Origin: JAVVPO01 sp036655715
Lineage (GTDB): Bacteria > Bacillota > Clostridia > Lachnospirales > Cellulosilyticaceae
Assembly (NCBI GenBank): GCA_036655715.1
Contig: JAVVPO010000069.1
Location: forward strand, 1 to 13,963
Length of the DNA stretch: 13,963 nucleotides
Direction: 5' to 3'
The notes beneath the pieces are model-generated. The model searched no databases, had not been told where the DNA came from, and worked only from the letters and a program-made list of their open reading frames with translations. The translations under genes were made by a program, and so were the position numbers. Positions 6,143-13,963 of the stretch are shown in pieces (the stretch's first letter is position 1; the number at the start of each line of letters is the position of its first letter).

Positions 6143-7253
6143 TTAATCTCTTTGATGAATCCAGACAAGATAAGCATTAATAAATTTATCGATATCTCCA
6201 TCCATTACTGATCCTGTATTACCAGTTTCTTCAGTTGTTCTATGGTCTTTAACCATATTATAGGGATGAAATACATAAGAACGAATCTGACTTCCCCATG
6301 CAATTTCTTTTTTCTCACCACGGATACCATCCATTGCGGCTAATTTCTCTTCTTCTTGTCTTTCAAAGAGTTTCCCCCTTAACATTTGCATTGCTTTTTC
6401 TCTATTTTGAATCTGTGAACGTTCATTTTGGCACTGTACAACTATCCCTGTAGGTAAATGTGTAATACGTACAGCTGAATCCGTTGTATTGACATGCTGT
6501 CCACCTGCTCCAGATGAGCGGTAAGTATCTATTCTTAGGTCTTCTGTTCTGATTTCTACTTTCACATCATCTGCAAGTTCTGGGACAACATCACAAGATG
6601 CAAAAGAAGTATGCCTTCTACCTGATGAGTCAAATGGTGAGATTCTTACTAGTCTATGAATTCCTTTTTCTGCCTTGAGATATCCATAGGCATTCTCTCC
6701 ACTAATCTGAAGAGTAACTGACTTGACTCCAGCTTCCTCACCATCTAAACAATCTAACATTGCTACTTTATAGCCATGTGAATCGGCCCATCTTTGATAC
6801 ATTCTAAGTAGCATATTTACCCAGTCACACGCCTCTGTTCCACCAGCTCCTGCATGGAGAGAAAGCATAGCATTATTTCTATCATATTCGCCATCTAACA
6901 AGGTAGCAATACGCATATTTTCATAAGTCGTCACAAAAGTCTCCGCTTCACTCTGAGCTTCTTGTGCAATATCTACATCATCTTCTTCTATACCTATTTC
7001 AATCAATGTAAGCGAATCCTCATAAGCACTACAAAGACTTTCATACTTATCAACTAATTCTTTATAAGTTTTAAGCTTCTGAAGGTCCTTCTGGGCAGCA
7101 GCCATATCAGTCCAAAAATCTGCTTCTCCAGATATTTCCTCAAGCCTTAAGATCTCATCCTTGTGCCTTGCAATGTCAAAGAGAGTTCCCCATTTCCATT
7201 AATTTAGCTTTGTACGGCGCAAGCGTTCCTCTAAGTTGCTCTAACTCTAGCAC
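6143..7253 (-). CDS. prfB: Peptide chain release factor 2 (programmed +1 frameshift)
   Basis: Recognises UGA and UAA stop codons in the ribosome and triggers peptide release. The gene is complete only if ribosomes shift +1: codons 1-25 start at GTG 7253 (AAAGGAG 8 nt upstream) and end with CTT TGA C. After the shift, translation goes on from GAC at 7177 to the stop at 6143, giving 369 aa. With this numbering the UGA is codon 26, the stop-codon recognition tripeptide SPF is 205-207 and the catalytic GGQ is 250-252, the same positions as in E. coli RF2, which strongly supports the reconstruction. A start at an internal ATG (7105) would remove the N-terminal helical region. Expression should be autoregulated: low RF2 slows termination at the UGA and favours the shift. 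It follows secA, as in B. subtilis, but has its own probable promoter. Confidence 0.95.
7175..7191 (-). promoter_or_regulatory. prfB +1 frameshift site and upstream GGGG element
   Basis: The slippery heptamer CTTTGAC occupies 7175-7181, with the in-frame UGA at 7176-7178. A Shine-Dalgarno-like GGGG (7188-7191, in ATGGGGAA) lies upstream but is 6 nt from CTT. In E. coli the AGGGGG element is 3 nt from CTT. The site is therefore canonical in its slippery part but relaxed in its stimulator. Confidence 0.9.
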
Positions 7254-7287
7254 AAATATCACTCCTTTTATATCTTAATCTGTTTAT

Positions 7288-7296
7288 AGTATACCA
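7288..7296 (-). promoter_or_regulatory. Extended -10 promoter candidate for prfB
   Basis: The minus strand reads TGGTATACT: TATACT (5 of 6 to consensus) with a TGn extension. The sequence 17 nt upstream (GCCAAC) is a poor -35. It lies 35 nt before the GTG start and after the secA terminator, so prfB can be transcribed on its own. Confidence 0.5.
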
Positions 7297-7318
7297 TATT
7301 TACTATAGGTGTTGGCTA

Positions 7319-7336
7319 GGTATATTTTGATATACC
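7319..7336. repeat. Perfect inverted repeat upstream of the prfB promoter
   Basis: Seven-base arms GGTATAT / ATATACC are separated by 4 nt. The repeat lies about 25 nt upstream of the prfB -10, where a regulator could bind, and downstream of the secA terminator. Only the symmetry is seen; a role is speculative. Confidence 0.35.
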
Positions 7337-7375
7337 CCCTTACTTTTTTTACTCCTTCATATTAGAAAATCCTCC

Positions 7376-7419
7376 TCAAAAAAAATCTCAAAGAACTATT
7401 CCTAGTTCCCTGAGATTTT
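7376..7419 (-). terminator. Strong Rho-independent terminator of secA
   Basis: As minus-strand RNA, arms 7403-7419 and 7382-7398 form a 17-bp stem with two adjacent G.U pairs in the middle, capped by a GGAA (GNRA-type) tetraloop at 7399-7402. A run of eight U follows (7378-7385). It starts 12 nt after the secA stop. Confidence 0.92.
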
Positions 7420-7430
7420 CTCACCCTACT

Positions 7431-10010
7431 CTATTTATCTATCCCACAACACTGCTTATACTTCTTCCCACTACCACATGGACAAGTATCATTACGACCT
7501 ATTTTTTCTTTTTTCACAATAGGTTGTGCACCTAAACTTGTATCTTGGTGATTTGTAGCAATAGGCTCTGCTACTCTTTCACGTTTGATTTCTTTATTAA
7601 CCACAATACGTACATGGTATAAAGCTTTTACAGTTTCTTCTTGAATGTTCTCTGTCATTTCTTCGAACATCTCAAAGCTTAAGAATCTATATTCTACAAG
7701 TGGATCTCTTTGGCCATACGCTTGAAGGTTGATACCTTGACGCATTTGTTCCATGTTATCTAAGTGATCCATCCATTTTTGATCAATTACTTTAAGAAGC
7801 ATAACACGTTCGATCTCTCTAATTTGCTCGCCTACTTCTTCTTCTTTTGCATCATAAAGTTTAAGAGCTTTTTCATAAAGAGTTTCTTTTAAACTTTCTA
7901 CTGATAAAGCATGTTGCTCTTCTTTTGTGAACTCTATTTCTCCAAATGGAATAACTGTGTTAAGGTGTTCAAACATCCTAGCAAGTTCCCAGTCTTCCGG
8001 GTATTCGATGCCAGCTACACAAGTGTCTACGCTACGGCTAATTACTTCTTTCACCATTGCTAATATATTGTCACGTAAGTTCTCATTTTTAAGTACTTTG
8101 TAACGTTCTGTGTAGATAATTTCTCTTTGTTCATTCATGATTCTATCATATTCTAATAGATGTTTACGGATACCAAAGTTATTACTTTCTACTTTAGTTT
8201 GCGCTCTTTCTATCGCTTTAGATAAAATTTTGTGTTCAATTGGCTCATCATCTGGAAGGCCAAGTGCATTAAACATTTTCATTGTTGAGTCTGGTGTAAA
8301 GAGTCTCATTAGATCATCTTCTAGAGCAAGGTAGAATCTAGATTCACCTGGATCTCCCTGACGTCCTGAACGTCCACGAAGTTGATTATCAATACGACGT
8401 GATTCATGACGCTCTGTACCAATAATTTTAAGACCACCTAGCGCTTGTACACCTTCTTCAAGCTTGATATCTGTACCACGACCAGCCATATTAGTAGCAA
8501 TAGTAATAGCACCTTTTCTACCTGCTAATGATACAATTTCAGCTTCTTTAGCATGGTATTTTGCATTAAGTACTTGGTGTTTTACACCTTCTTTTTTAAG
8601 TAATTTACTTAAAAGTTCTGATGTATCAATCGTTACTGTACCAACAAGTACTGGTTGTCCTTTTGCATAAGACACTTTGATATCTTCAATAACAGCTTTG
8701 AACTTCTCTACTTCAGTTTTGAATACTACGTCTGGTTGGTCTATACGAAGTATAGGCTTATTAGTAGGAATGACAATAACATCCATTCCATAAATATCTC
8801 TAAACTCACCTTCTTCAGTAAGAGCTGTTCCTGTCATACCTGATTTTTTAATGTATTTGTTGAAGTAATTTTGGAAAGTAACTGTTGCAAGTGTCTTACT
8901 TTCTTTTTGTACTTCTACACCTTCTTTAGCTTCTATCGCTTGGTGAAGACCATCTGAATATCTACGACCATCCATTAGACGACCTGTAAATTCATCTACG
9001 ATAATAATCTCGCCTTCTTCATTAACAATGTAATCTTTTTCAAGATGCATTAAGTTATGAGCTTTAAGTGCTATATTAATATGATGTTGAATTTCCATAT
9101 TTTCTGGATCAGCTAAGTTTTCTACGCCGAAGTATTGCTCAGCTTTTTTCACACCATCTTCAGTAAGTGTTACTGTTCTTTGCTTTTCATCTACGATGAA
9201 ATCGCCTTCTTCTTCTATCTCTTCACGCATAAGAGTAGACATTGCTGATTCTTCTCCAAGAAGTTTACCTTTTTTAAGTCTTCTTACAAAGATATCTGCT
9301 GCTTTGTAAAGGTGAGTAGATTTTGATCCACTTCCTGAAATAATAAGAGGTGTTCTAGCCTCATCGATTAATACAGAGTCAACCTCATCGATTACAGCAT
9401 AATGAAGTTCTCTTTGTACCATTTCTTCTCCATATAACACCATATTGTCACGTAGGTAATCAAATCCAAACTCATTATTTGTACCATATGTGATATCAGA
9501 GTTATAGGCTTCTCTTCTTGCAGTGTTGTCCATATTGCTTAAGATACATCCTACTGATAATCCTAAGAAATTATGAAGCTGCCCCATCTCTTCTGAGTCA
9601 CGCTTTGCAAGATAATCATTTACTGTTACTACATGTACACCCTTACCTTCTAATGCATTAAGATATGATGGAAGTGTTGCAACTAAAGTTTTACCTTCCC
9701 CTGTTCTCATCTCTGCTATACGACCATTATGAAGAATAATCCCCCCAACAAGCTGAACTCTATAATGTTTCATATTGAATACACGTACTGATGCTTCACG
9801 ACATACGGCATAAGCTTCTGGTAAAATGTCATCTAATGTTTCACCATTTGCTAATCTTTCTTTGAATTCAGCTGTTTTAGCTTTAAGCTGTTCATCTGAA
9901 AGCTTTTGCATTGCCTCGTCATAGGATTCTATTTTTTGGACAATTGGTTCCACTCTTTTTATTTCACGCTGAGAGTGAGAGCCAAAAATTTTCTCTATTA
10001 CGTTCTTCAA
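7431..10010 (-). CDS. secA: Protein translocase subunit SecA
   Basis: ATPase motor that pushes unfolded preproteins through SecYEG at the cytoplasmic membrane. About 859 aa. Motifs in order: Walker A MRTGEGKT (near 101-108), DEVD box in VIDEVDSVLIDEARTP (near 207-222), the second nucleotide-binding fold with RGRSGRQGDPGESRF, and a C-terminal zinc-binding tail CPCGSGKKYKQCCG for SecB/ribosome contact. It is followed by its own terminator and then prfB. Start choice: GTG at 10019 has GAAGG touching it, too close to use. TTG at 10010 has AGAAGG 8 nt upstream and gives MKNVIEKIFGS, close to the usual N-terminus in clostridial homologues, so TTG is preferred; the GTG form would add only three residues. 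Confidence 0.97.
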   Translation of the reverse strand: MKNVIEKIFGSHSQREIKRVEPIVQKIESYDEAMQKLSDEQLKAKTAEFKERLANGETLDDILPEAYAVCREASVRVFNMKHYRVQLVGGIILHNGRIAEMRTGEGKTLVATLPSYLNALEGKGVHVVTVNDYLAKRDSEEMGQLHNFLGLSVGCILSNMDNTARREAYNSDITYGTNNEFGFDYLRDNMVLYGEEMVQRELHYAVIDEVDSVLIDEARTPLIISGSGSKSTHLYKAADIFVRRLKKGKLLGEESAMSTLMREEIEEEGDFIVDEKQRTVTLTEDGVKKAEQYFGVENLADPENMEIQHHINIALKAHNLMHLEKDYIVNEEGEIIIVDEFTGRLMDGRRYSDGLHQAIEAKEGVEVQKESKTLATVTFQNYFNKYIKKSGMTGTALTEEGEFRDIYGMDVIVIPTNKPILRIDQPDVVFKTEVEKFKAVIEDIKVSYAKGQPVLVGTVTIDTSELLSKLLKKEGVKHQVLNAKYHAKEAEIVSLAGRKGAITIATNMAGRGTDIKLEEGVQALGGLKIIGTERHESRRIDNQLRGRSGRQGDPGESRFYLALEDDLMRLFTPDSTMKMFNALGLPDDEPIEHKILSKAIERAQTKVESNNFGIRKHLLEYDRIMNEQREIIYTERYKVLKNENLRDNILAMVKEVISRSVDTCVAGIEYPEDWELARMFEHLNTVIPFGEIEFTKEEQHALSVESLKETLYEKALKLYDAKEEEVGEQIREIERVMLLKVIDQKWMDHLDNMEQMRQGINLQAYGQRDPLVEYRFLSFEMFEEMTENIQEETVKALYHVRIVVNKEIKRERVAEPIATNHQDTSLGAQPIVKKEKIGRNDTCPCGSGKKYKQCCGIDK

Positions 10011-10092
10011 AATTTTCACCTTCTTCTTTGAGTTTATGTATATTCATCCATATACTAGTAATCATTCTGTTCTTCATCAAACACTATCATTA

Positions 10093-10121
10093 AGTATAGC
10101 AAATATTATACCCTATTACAA
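10093..10121 (-). promoter_or_regulatory. secA promoter
   Basis: On the minus strand TTGTAA (10116-10121) and TATACT (10093-10098) are 17 nt apart, and TGC directly before TATACT gives an extended -10. Transcription would start near 10086, leaving a leader of about 75 nt before the TTG start. A second TATAAT lies inside the spacer but lacks a -35. Confidence 0.65.
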
Positions 10122-10146
10122 CTATACATCTTATCCAATTATCACC

Positions 10147-10174
10147 AGTATTATGCGAATTTCCCCATAATACT
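10147..10174. repeat. Perfect 9-bp inverted repeat upstream of secA promoter
   Basis: Arms AGTATTATG (10147-10155) and CATAATACT (10166-10174) flank a 10-nt spacer. On the plus strand it runs into TTTTATTTT (10174-10182), so it could act as an operator, an insulating terminator, or the end of a short plus-strand transcript. The symmetry is certain; the role is not. Confidence 0.5.
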
Positions 10175-10348
10175 TTTATTTTAACACCTTCTTTTTAGAG
10201 TAGCAACTTCCTTATTAAAGCTTATCACTCTATTTTCCTCGAAAAACTAAATATTTCCTATTTCAAAAAGGATATTCATCTTTTATTAAGTCCACACTAA
10301 GGCTATAGAAAAAACAATTCATTTCGTATGCTTTAAGGAGGTTTTTAT

Positions 10349-12076
10349 ATGTTCAAACTAGCTAAATTTTTAAAACCTTATACCGGTTTTCTAATACTTG
10401 CTCTGGTACTTCTTTTCCTTCAATCTATAGCCACTCTCTTTCTACCTAAACTTATGTCCCAGATTGTAGATGTAGGTATTACAAATAGTGATATAACATA
10501 CATACTTCGCATCGGCATGCTTATGTTATTAGTAGCTCTTTTAGGCTCTATCTTCACTGTTGTTGCGAATCTTTTTTCATCCAAGATTGCTATTGGGCTT
10601 AGTAGTGATTTGCGTAAAACACTTTTCACTAAAGTAGAGTCTTTTTCTCTTAGTGAATTTAATAAGATAGGTACTGCCTCTTTGATTACTCGTACAACCA
10701 ACGATGTGACTCAAATCCAGCAGTTAGTATTAGTTGCACTTCGTATTATGGTTACTGCACCACTTATGGTCATAGGTGGCATACTTATGGCACTTACCAC
10801 TAACTTAGAACTTTCTATCACCCTACTTCTATCTATCCCAATCTTGCTTTTAGTCATTTTAGTAGTAGGTAAAAAGGGTATTCCACTCTTTAAAGCCATG
10901 CAAGATAAACTTGATAAAGTAAACCTCATTCTAAGAGAAAATTTAACAGGTACACGTGTCATTCGTGCTTTTAATAAGATAGATTATGAGGAAAAACGTT
11001 TTAATGTATCTAATCTTGACTTAACTGATAATGCTATCAAAGTTAATAAAATCATAGCTACACTCATGCCCAGTATGATGGTTATTTTAAATCTCACAAC
11101 TGTCGCTGTATTGTGGTTTGGCGGTATCAAAGTAGATCAAGGTTACTTAGAAGTAGGTAATTTAATTGCCTTTGTTCAATATGTTATGCAAATTATGATG
11201 TCTCTTGTCATGCTTACTATGATGTTTATTATTATCCCTAGAGCTTCTGCCTCTGCCGTACGTATTAATGAAATTCTTGATTTGAACTTTGAAATTGCAG
11301 ATAAATCAGATTCAGTTATGTCTACAACTCAAACAGGCTATGTGATATTTAAAGATGTAAGCTTCTTATTTCCTGGAAGCGAAGAACCAGCCTTATCTCA
11401 TATTTCTTTTGCTACGAAACCTGGGCAAACAACAGCTATCATAGGTGGAACTGGTTCAGGTAAGACCACACTTATTGAACTTATTCCTAGATTTCACGAT
11501 GTTTCTTCTGGTGAAGTCCTTGTTGATGGAGTGAATGTACGTGATCTTTCTCAAGAAACCTTACGTTCTAAAATTGGCTTTGTTCCTCAAAAGGCTATTT
11601 TATTTAGTGGATCTATCAAAAATAATTTATGTTATGGCAAGGAAGATGCCACTGATGCTGAAATACACCATGCTCTTGAAGTAGCCCAAGCTAGTGAGTT
11701 TGTTAGTGATATGCCTGAGGGCATCGATTCTTTCATCGCTCAAGGTGGGGCAAATGTTTCTGGTGGCCAAAAGCAACGACTTTCTATTGCCCGTGCGCTT
11801 ATCAGAAAACCTGAGATTTATCTATTTGATGACAGCTTTTCTGCACTTGATTTCAAGACAGATGCAGCCCTTCGCAAAGCCCTTCATCACGAAACAGGAG
11901 ATGCTTCTGTGATTATTGTAGCTCAGCGTATTAGTTCCATTATGGATGCTGACCAAATTATAGTGCTTCATGAAGGTCAAACTGTGGGAATTGGCACACA
12001 TAAGGAGCTTCTTAGCAATTGTCCTATTTATAAAGAAATCGCTCTATCTCAACTTTCTAAGGAGGAACTCGAATGA
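10349..12076 (+). CDS. Heterodimeric ABC exporter half, degenerate-ATPase subunit (TM287-like)
   Basis: A 575-aa half-transporter with an N-terminal type IV exporter membrane domain (about 1-310, six hydrophobic segments) and a C-terminal nucleotide-binding domain in the cytoplasm. Walker A GGTGSGKT is at 366-373, the Q-loop Q414 and a normal signature VSGGQ at 470-474. The residue after Walker B is Asp (D495, in LFDDSFSALD) where catalytic Glu is usual, and the switch His is Gln (Q526, in VAQRISS). This pattern marks the degenerate-site partner of heterodimeric multidrug exporters such as TM287/288, LmrCD and BmrCD. Substrate cannot be told from sequence. ATG start with AAGGAGG 7 nt upstream. 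Its stop overlaps the next start as ATGA, so the two halves are translationally coupled. Confidence 0.92.
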   Translation: MFKLAKFLKPYTGFLILALVLLFLQSIATLFLPKLMSQIVDVGITNSDITYILRIGMLMLLVALLGSIFTVVANLFSSKIAIGLSSDLRKTLFTKVESFSLSEFNKIGTASLITRTTNDVTQIQQLVLVALRIMVTAPLMVIGGILMALTTNLELSITLLLSIPILLLVILVVGKKGIPLFKAMQDKLDKVNLILRENLTGTRVIRAFNKIDYEEKRFNVSNLDLTDNAIKVNKIIATLMPSMMVILNLTTVAVLWFGGIKVDQGYLEVGNLIAFVQYVMQIMMSLVMLTMMFIIIPRASASAVRINEILDLNFEIADKSDSVMSTTQTGYVIFKDVSFLFPGSEEPALSHISFATKPGQTTAIIGGTGSGKTTLIELIPRFHDVSSGEVLVDGVNVRDLSQETLRSKIGFVPQKAILFSGSIKNNLCYGKEDATDAEIHHALEVAQASEFVSDMPEGIDSFIAQGGANVSGGQKQRLSIARALIRKPEIYLFDDSFSALDFKTDAALRKALHHETGDASVIIVAQRISSIMDADQIIVLHEGQTVGIGTHKELLSNCPIYKEIALSQLSKEELE

Positions 12077-13914
12077 AAGGTAATCAATCCCCTAGCCAAG
12101 GCGCTTCACCTATGGGACATGGCATAGTATTAGGTGGCGGCAAAGCCAAAAACTTCAAAAGCTCTTTTATGCGTCTTATAGGCTATTTCAAACCACGCAA
12201 ATTTAGGCTTATGCTCGTTGTGCTATTTTCTATTTTAAGTACTATTTTCATGGTTATTAGCCCTAAGATTTTGGGTAATACAACAACTGTTATTGCGAGT
12301 GGTGTAGCTAGTAAATTACAAGGTGGGCTAGGTATTGATTTTAATACTATAACCAAACTACTAGTCACCTTAACCATTGCCTACATCCTTAGTGCATTTT
12401 TTGCTTACCTCCAACAATATCTCATGTCTGATATTGCACAGCAAACAGTCTTTACACTGCGTAGTGAAGTAGATGCTAAGCTAGCACCTCTTCCTTTGCA
12501 ATACTTCGACACGCATGCTACAGGTGATATCTTAAGTATTGTAACCAATGATGTGGATAATATTAGTAATACTTTACAACAAAGCCTTACACAGTTTATC
12601 ACTTCTATGATTACTATCATTGGCGTTATCGTTATGATGCTTACTATTAGTCCTTTGCTTACCCTTATCATCTTAGTTACTTTACCGCTAGGCGTCTTAG
12701 TTATTAGACCTATAGTTAATCGCTCTCAAAAATTCTTTTCAGGACAACAAGAGTATCTAGGTAATCTTAATGGACACATTGAAGAAATGTATACAGGTCA
12801 TAAAGTTGTCAAAGCCTTTGGTCATGAGCCTACTTCTATCCAGGAATTTACACTTATCAATGATAAACTCTATGACTATGGATGGAAAGCTCAATTCTTA
12901 TCAGGACTTATCATGCCACTTATGATGTTCGTCAATAATATAGGTTATGTTGTTATCACCGTTGTAGGCGGTATACTTGTTACTAAAGGCTCTATCAATA
13001 TCGGAGATATTCAGGCCTTTATCCAGTATTCCAGACAGTTCACCCAGCCTATTAATCAGCTTGCTAATATTGCTAATATTCTTCAGTCCACTGTAGCTTC
13101 TGCTGAACGTGTCTTTGAATTTCTTGATGCTACGGAAGAAATACCTGACTCGAATGAATGTATTGTTCTAGAAAATCCAAAAGGCAATGTAACTTTTGAT
13201 CATGTTAAATTCGGTTACAAACCAGAGCACATACTCATGAAAGATGTCAATATAAAGGTAAAAAAAGGCCAAACGATTGCCATCGTCGGACCTACTGGGG
13301 CTGGTAAAACTACTATGATTAATCTTCTTATGCGTTTTTACGAATTAAATGATGGTTCTATCAAAGTAGATGATGTAGACATTACTCATATCAAACGAAG
13401 TGATTTAAGAAAACTATTTGGTATGGTACTTCAGGATACATGGCTCTTTAAAGGAAGCATTAGGGACAATATCGCCTATGGCACAGAAAATGCTACAGAT
13501 GACGAAGTGATAGCTGCTGCAAAAGCCGCTAGTGCAGACCACTTTATCCGTACCCTACCACAAGGCTATAATACAGAACTCAATGAAGAAGCCTCAAATA
13601 TCTCCCAAGGGCAGAAACAATTGCTCACTATCGCTAGAGCTATCTTAGCTAATCCTGTTATCCTTATCCTGGATGAGGCTACAAGTAGTGTAGATACACG
13701 TACGGAAAGTTATATTCAAAATGCCATGACACGCCTTATGGAAGGTAGAACTAATTTCGTCATAGCTCATAGACTCTCTACTATTAAGGATGCAGATATG
13801 ATTTTAGTTATGAAGGCTGGGAACGTTATAGAGAAAGGTACTCATGAAGAACTGTTAGCTAAGAAGGGGCTTTATGCTGATTTGTATAATAGTCAGTTTG
13901 ATCACTCTGCTTAA
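12073..13914 (+). CDS. Heterodimeric ABC exporter half, catalytic subunit (TM288-like)
   Basis: A 613-aa half-transporter and the partner of the preceding gene. A glycine- and lysine-containing N-terminal tail (about 1-30, with MGHG and GGGKAKNFK), common in this subfamily, precedes six membrane segments (about 45-330). The ATPase domain has Walker A GPTGAGKT (406-413), Q454, Walker B LILDE with catalytic E535, and switch H566. The signature is ISQGQ (510-514), not the standard SGGQ. In a heterodimer this signature faces the degenerate Walker motifs of the partner, while its own Walker motifs face the partner's intact SGGQ, giving one silent and one active site. It starts inside the stop of the first gene, with AAGGAGG 8 nt upstream. 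No terminator is seen in the last 49 nt. Confidence 0.93.
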   Translation: MKGNQSPSQGASPMGHGIVLGGGKAKNFKSSFMRLIGYFKPRKFRLMLVVLFSILSTIFMVISPKILGNTTTVIASGVASKLQGGLGIDFNTITKLLVTLTIAYILSAFFAYLQQYLMSDIAQQTVFTLRSEVDAKLAPLPLQYFDTHATGDILSIVTNDVDNISNTLQQSLTQFITSMITIIGVIVMMLTISPLLTLIILVTLPLGVLVIRPIVNRSQKFFSGQQEYLGNLNGHIEEMYTGHKVVKAFGHEPTSIQEFTLINDKLYDYGWKAQFLSGLIMPLMMFVNNIGYVVITVVGGILVTKGSINIGDIQAFIQYSRQFTQPINQLANIANILQSTVASAERVFEFLDATEEIPDSNECIVLENPKGNVTFDHVKFGYKPEHILMKDVNIKVKKGQTIAIVGPTGAGKTTMINLLMRFYELNDGSIKVDDVDITHIKRSDLRKLFGMVLQDTWLFKGSIRDNIAYGTENATDDEVIAAAKAASADHFIRTLPQGYNTELNEEASNISQGQKQLLTIARAILANPVILILDEATSSVDTRTESYIQNAMTRLMEGRTNFVIAHRLSTIKDADMILVMKAGNVIEKGTHEELLAKKGLYADLYNSQFDHSA

Positions 13915-13963
13915 GGGGATGGTTCACTTTAAACAGTATGCCTAGGGGCAGTTAGGGAAAGGT

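Larger units (their letters stand above)
10011..10348. other. Divergent intergenic region between secA and the ABC exporter
   Basis: About 340 nt, strongly AT-rich, with no credible gene on either strand. It holds the secA promoter (10093-10121), a perfect 9-bp inverted repeat (10147-10174), and the ribosome binding site AAGGAGG (10335-10341) of the first ABC gene. For the plus strand the best -10 I can see is TATAGA at 10304-10309, without a good -35, so the exporter promoter is not settled. Confidence 0.6.

Noticed and set aside
6143..7105. prfB starting at the internal ATG, a 320-aa protein
   Set aside because: It would lack the N-terminal domain. The upstream codons, CTTTGAC slippery site and residue numbering (SPF 205-207, GGQ 250-252) show the gene starts at GTG 7253 with a +1 frameshift.
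10304..10309. TATAGA as -10 of the ABC exporter operon
   Set aside because: No acceptable -35 at 16-18 nt and no TGn extension. Kept only as a remark in the intergenic entry.
13915..13963. Possible gene or terminator after the second ABC gene
   Set aside because: Only 49 nt remain. No start with a ribosome binding site and no clear hairpin is visible.

Overview
The window is an AT-rich chromosomal segment from a Gram-positive anaerobe-type Firmicute, most likely a member of the Clostridia (Lachnospirales-like). The reasons are the secA-prfB pair, the run ACT protein - hom - apgM-type gene - lysC, strong AGGAGG ribosome binding sites, frequent GTG/TTG starts and a TM287/288-like ABC exporter pair. 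The genus cannot be fixed from sequence reading alone. Almost everything is core metabolism or housekeeping. I see no phage, transposon, CRISPR, toxin-antitoxin or defence genes, no tRNA or rRNA, and no convincing undescribed system.

Layout. From 28 to about 10010 all genes lie on the minus strand, so transcription runs right to left. secA (preprotein translocase ATPase) has its own promoter and a strong terminator at 7376-7419. Next is prfB (release factor 2), whose complete reading frame needs a +1 programmed frameshift at 7175-7181, with a terminator at 6095-6139. A third unit starts from a good sigma-A-type promoter at 5993-6021 and carries a PheB-like ACT protein, hom (homoserine dehydrogenase) and an archaeal-type phosphoglycerate mutase-like gene. 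An extended -10 promoter at 3004-3012 then precedes lysC (aspartokinase), followed by tmk (dTMP kinase) and thrB (homoserine kinase). A terminator at 10-44 overlaps the end of thrB. On the plus strand, divergent from secA, two overlapping genes (10349-13914) encode the two halves of a heterodimeric ABC exporter.

How the genes work together. lysC, hom and thrB give three steps of the aspartate-to-threonine route (aspartate phosphorylation, aspartate semialdehyde reduction, homoserine phosphorylation). asd and thrC are not in the window. Regulation probably involves ACT domains: two in LysC, one degenerate in Hom, and one in the stand-alone PheB-like protein. lysC also has a well-formed internal ribosome binding site and start, which would make a separate regulatory beta subunit as in Bacillus subtilis aspartokinase II. 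SecA drives protein export and RF2 terminates translation at UGA/UAA. The ABC pair is predicted to export a hydrophobic or drug-like substrate, with one catalytically degenerate and one canonical ATP site.

The points most worth a second look are the internal lysC start, the degenerate ACT domain of Hom next to a free ACT protein, the mutase-like gene sitting with a true thrB, the widely spaced frameshift stimulator in prfB, and several perfect inverted repeats at promoters.
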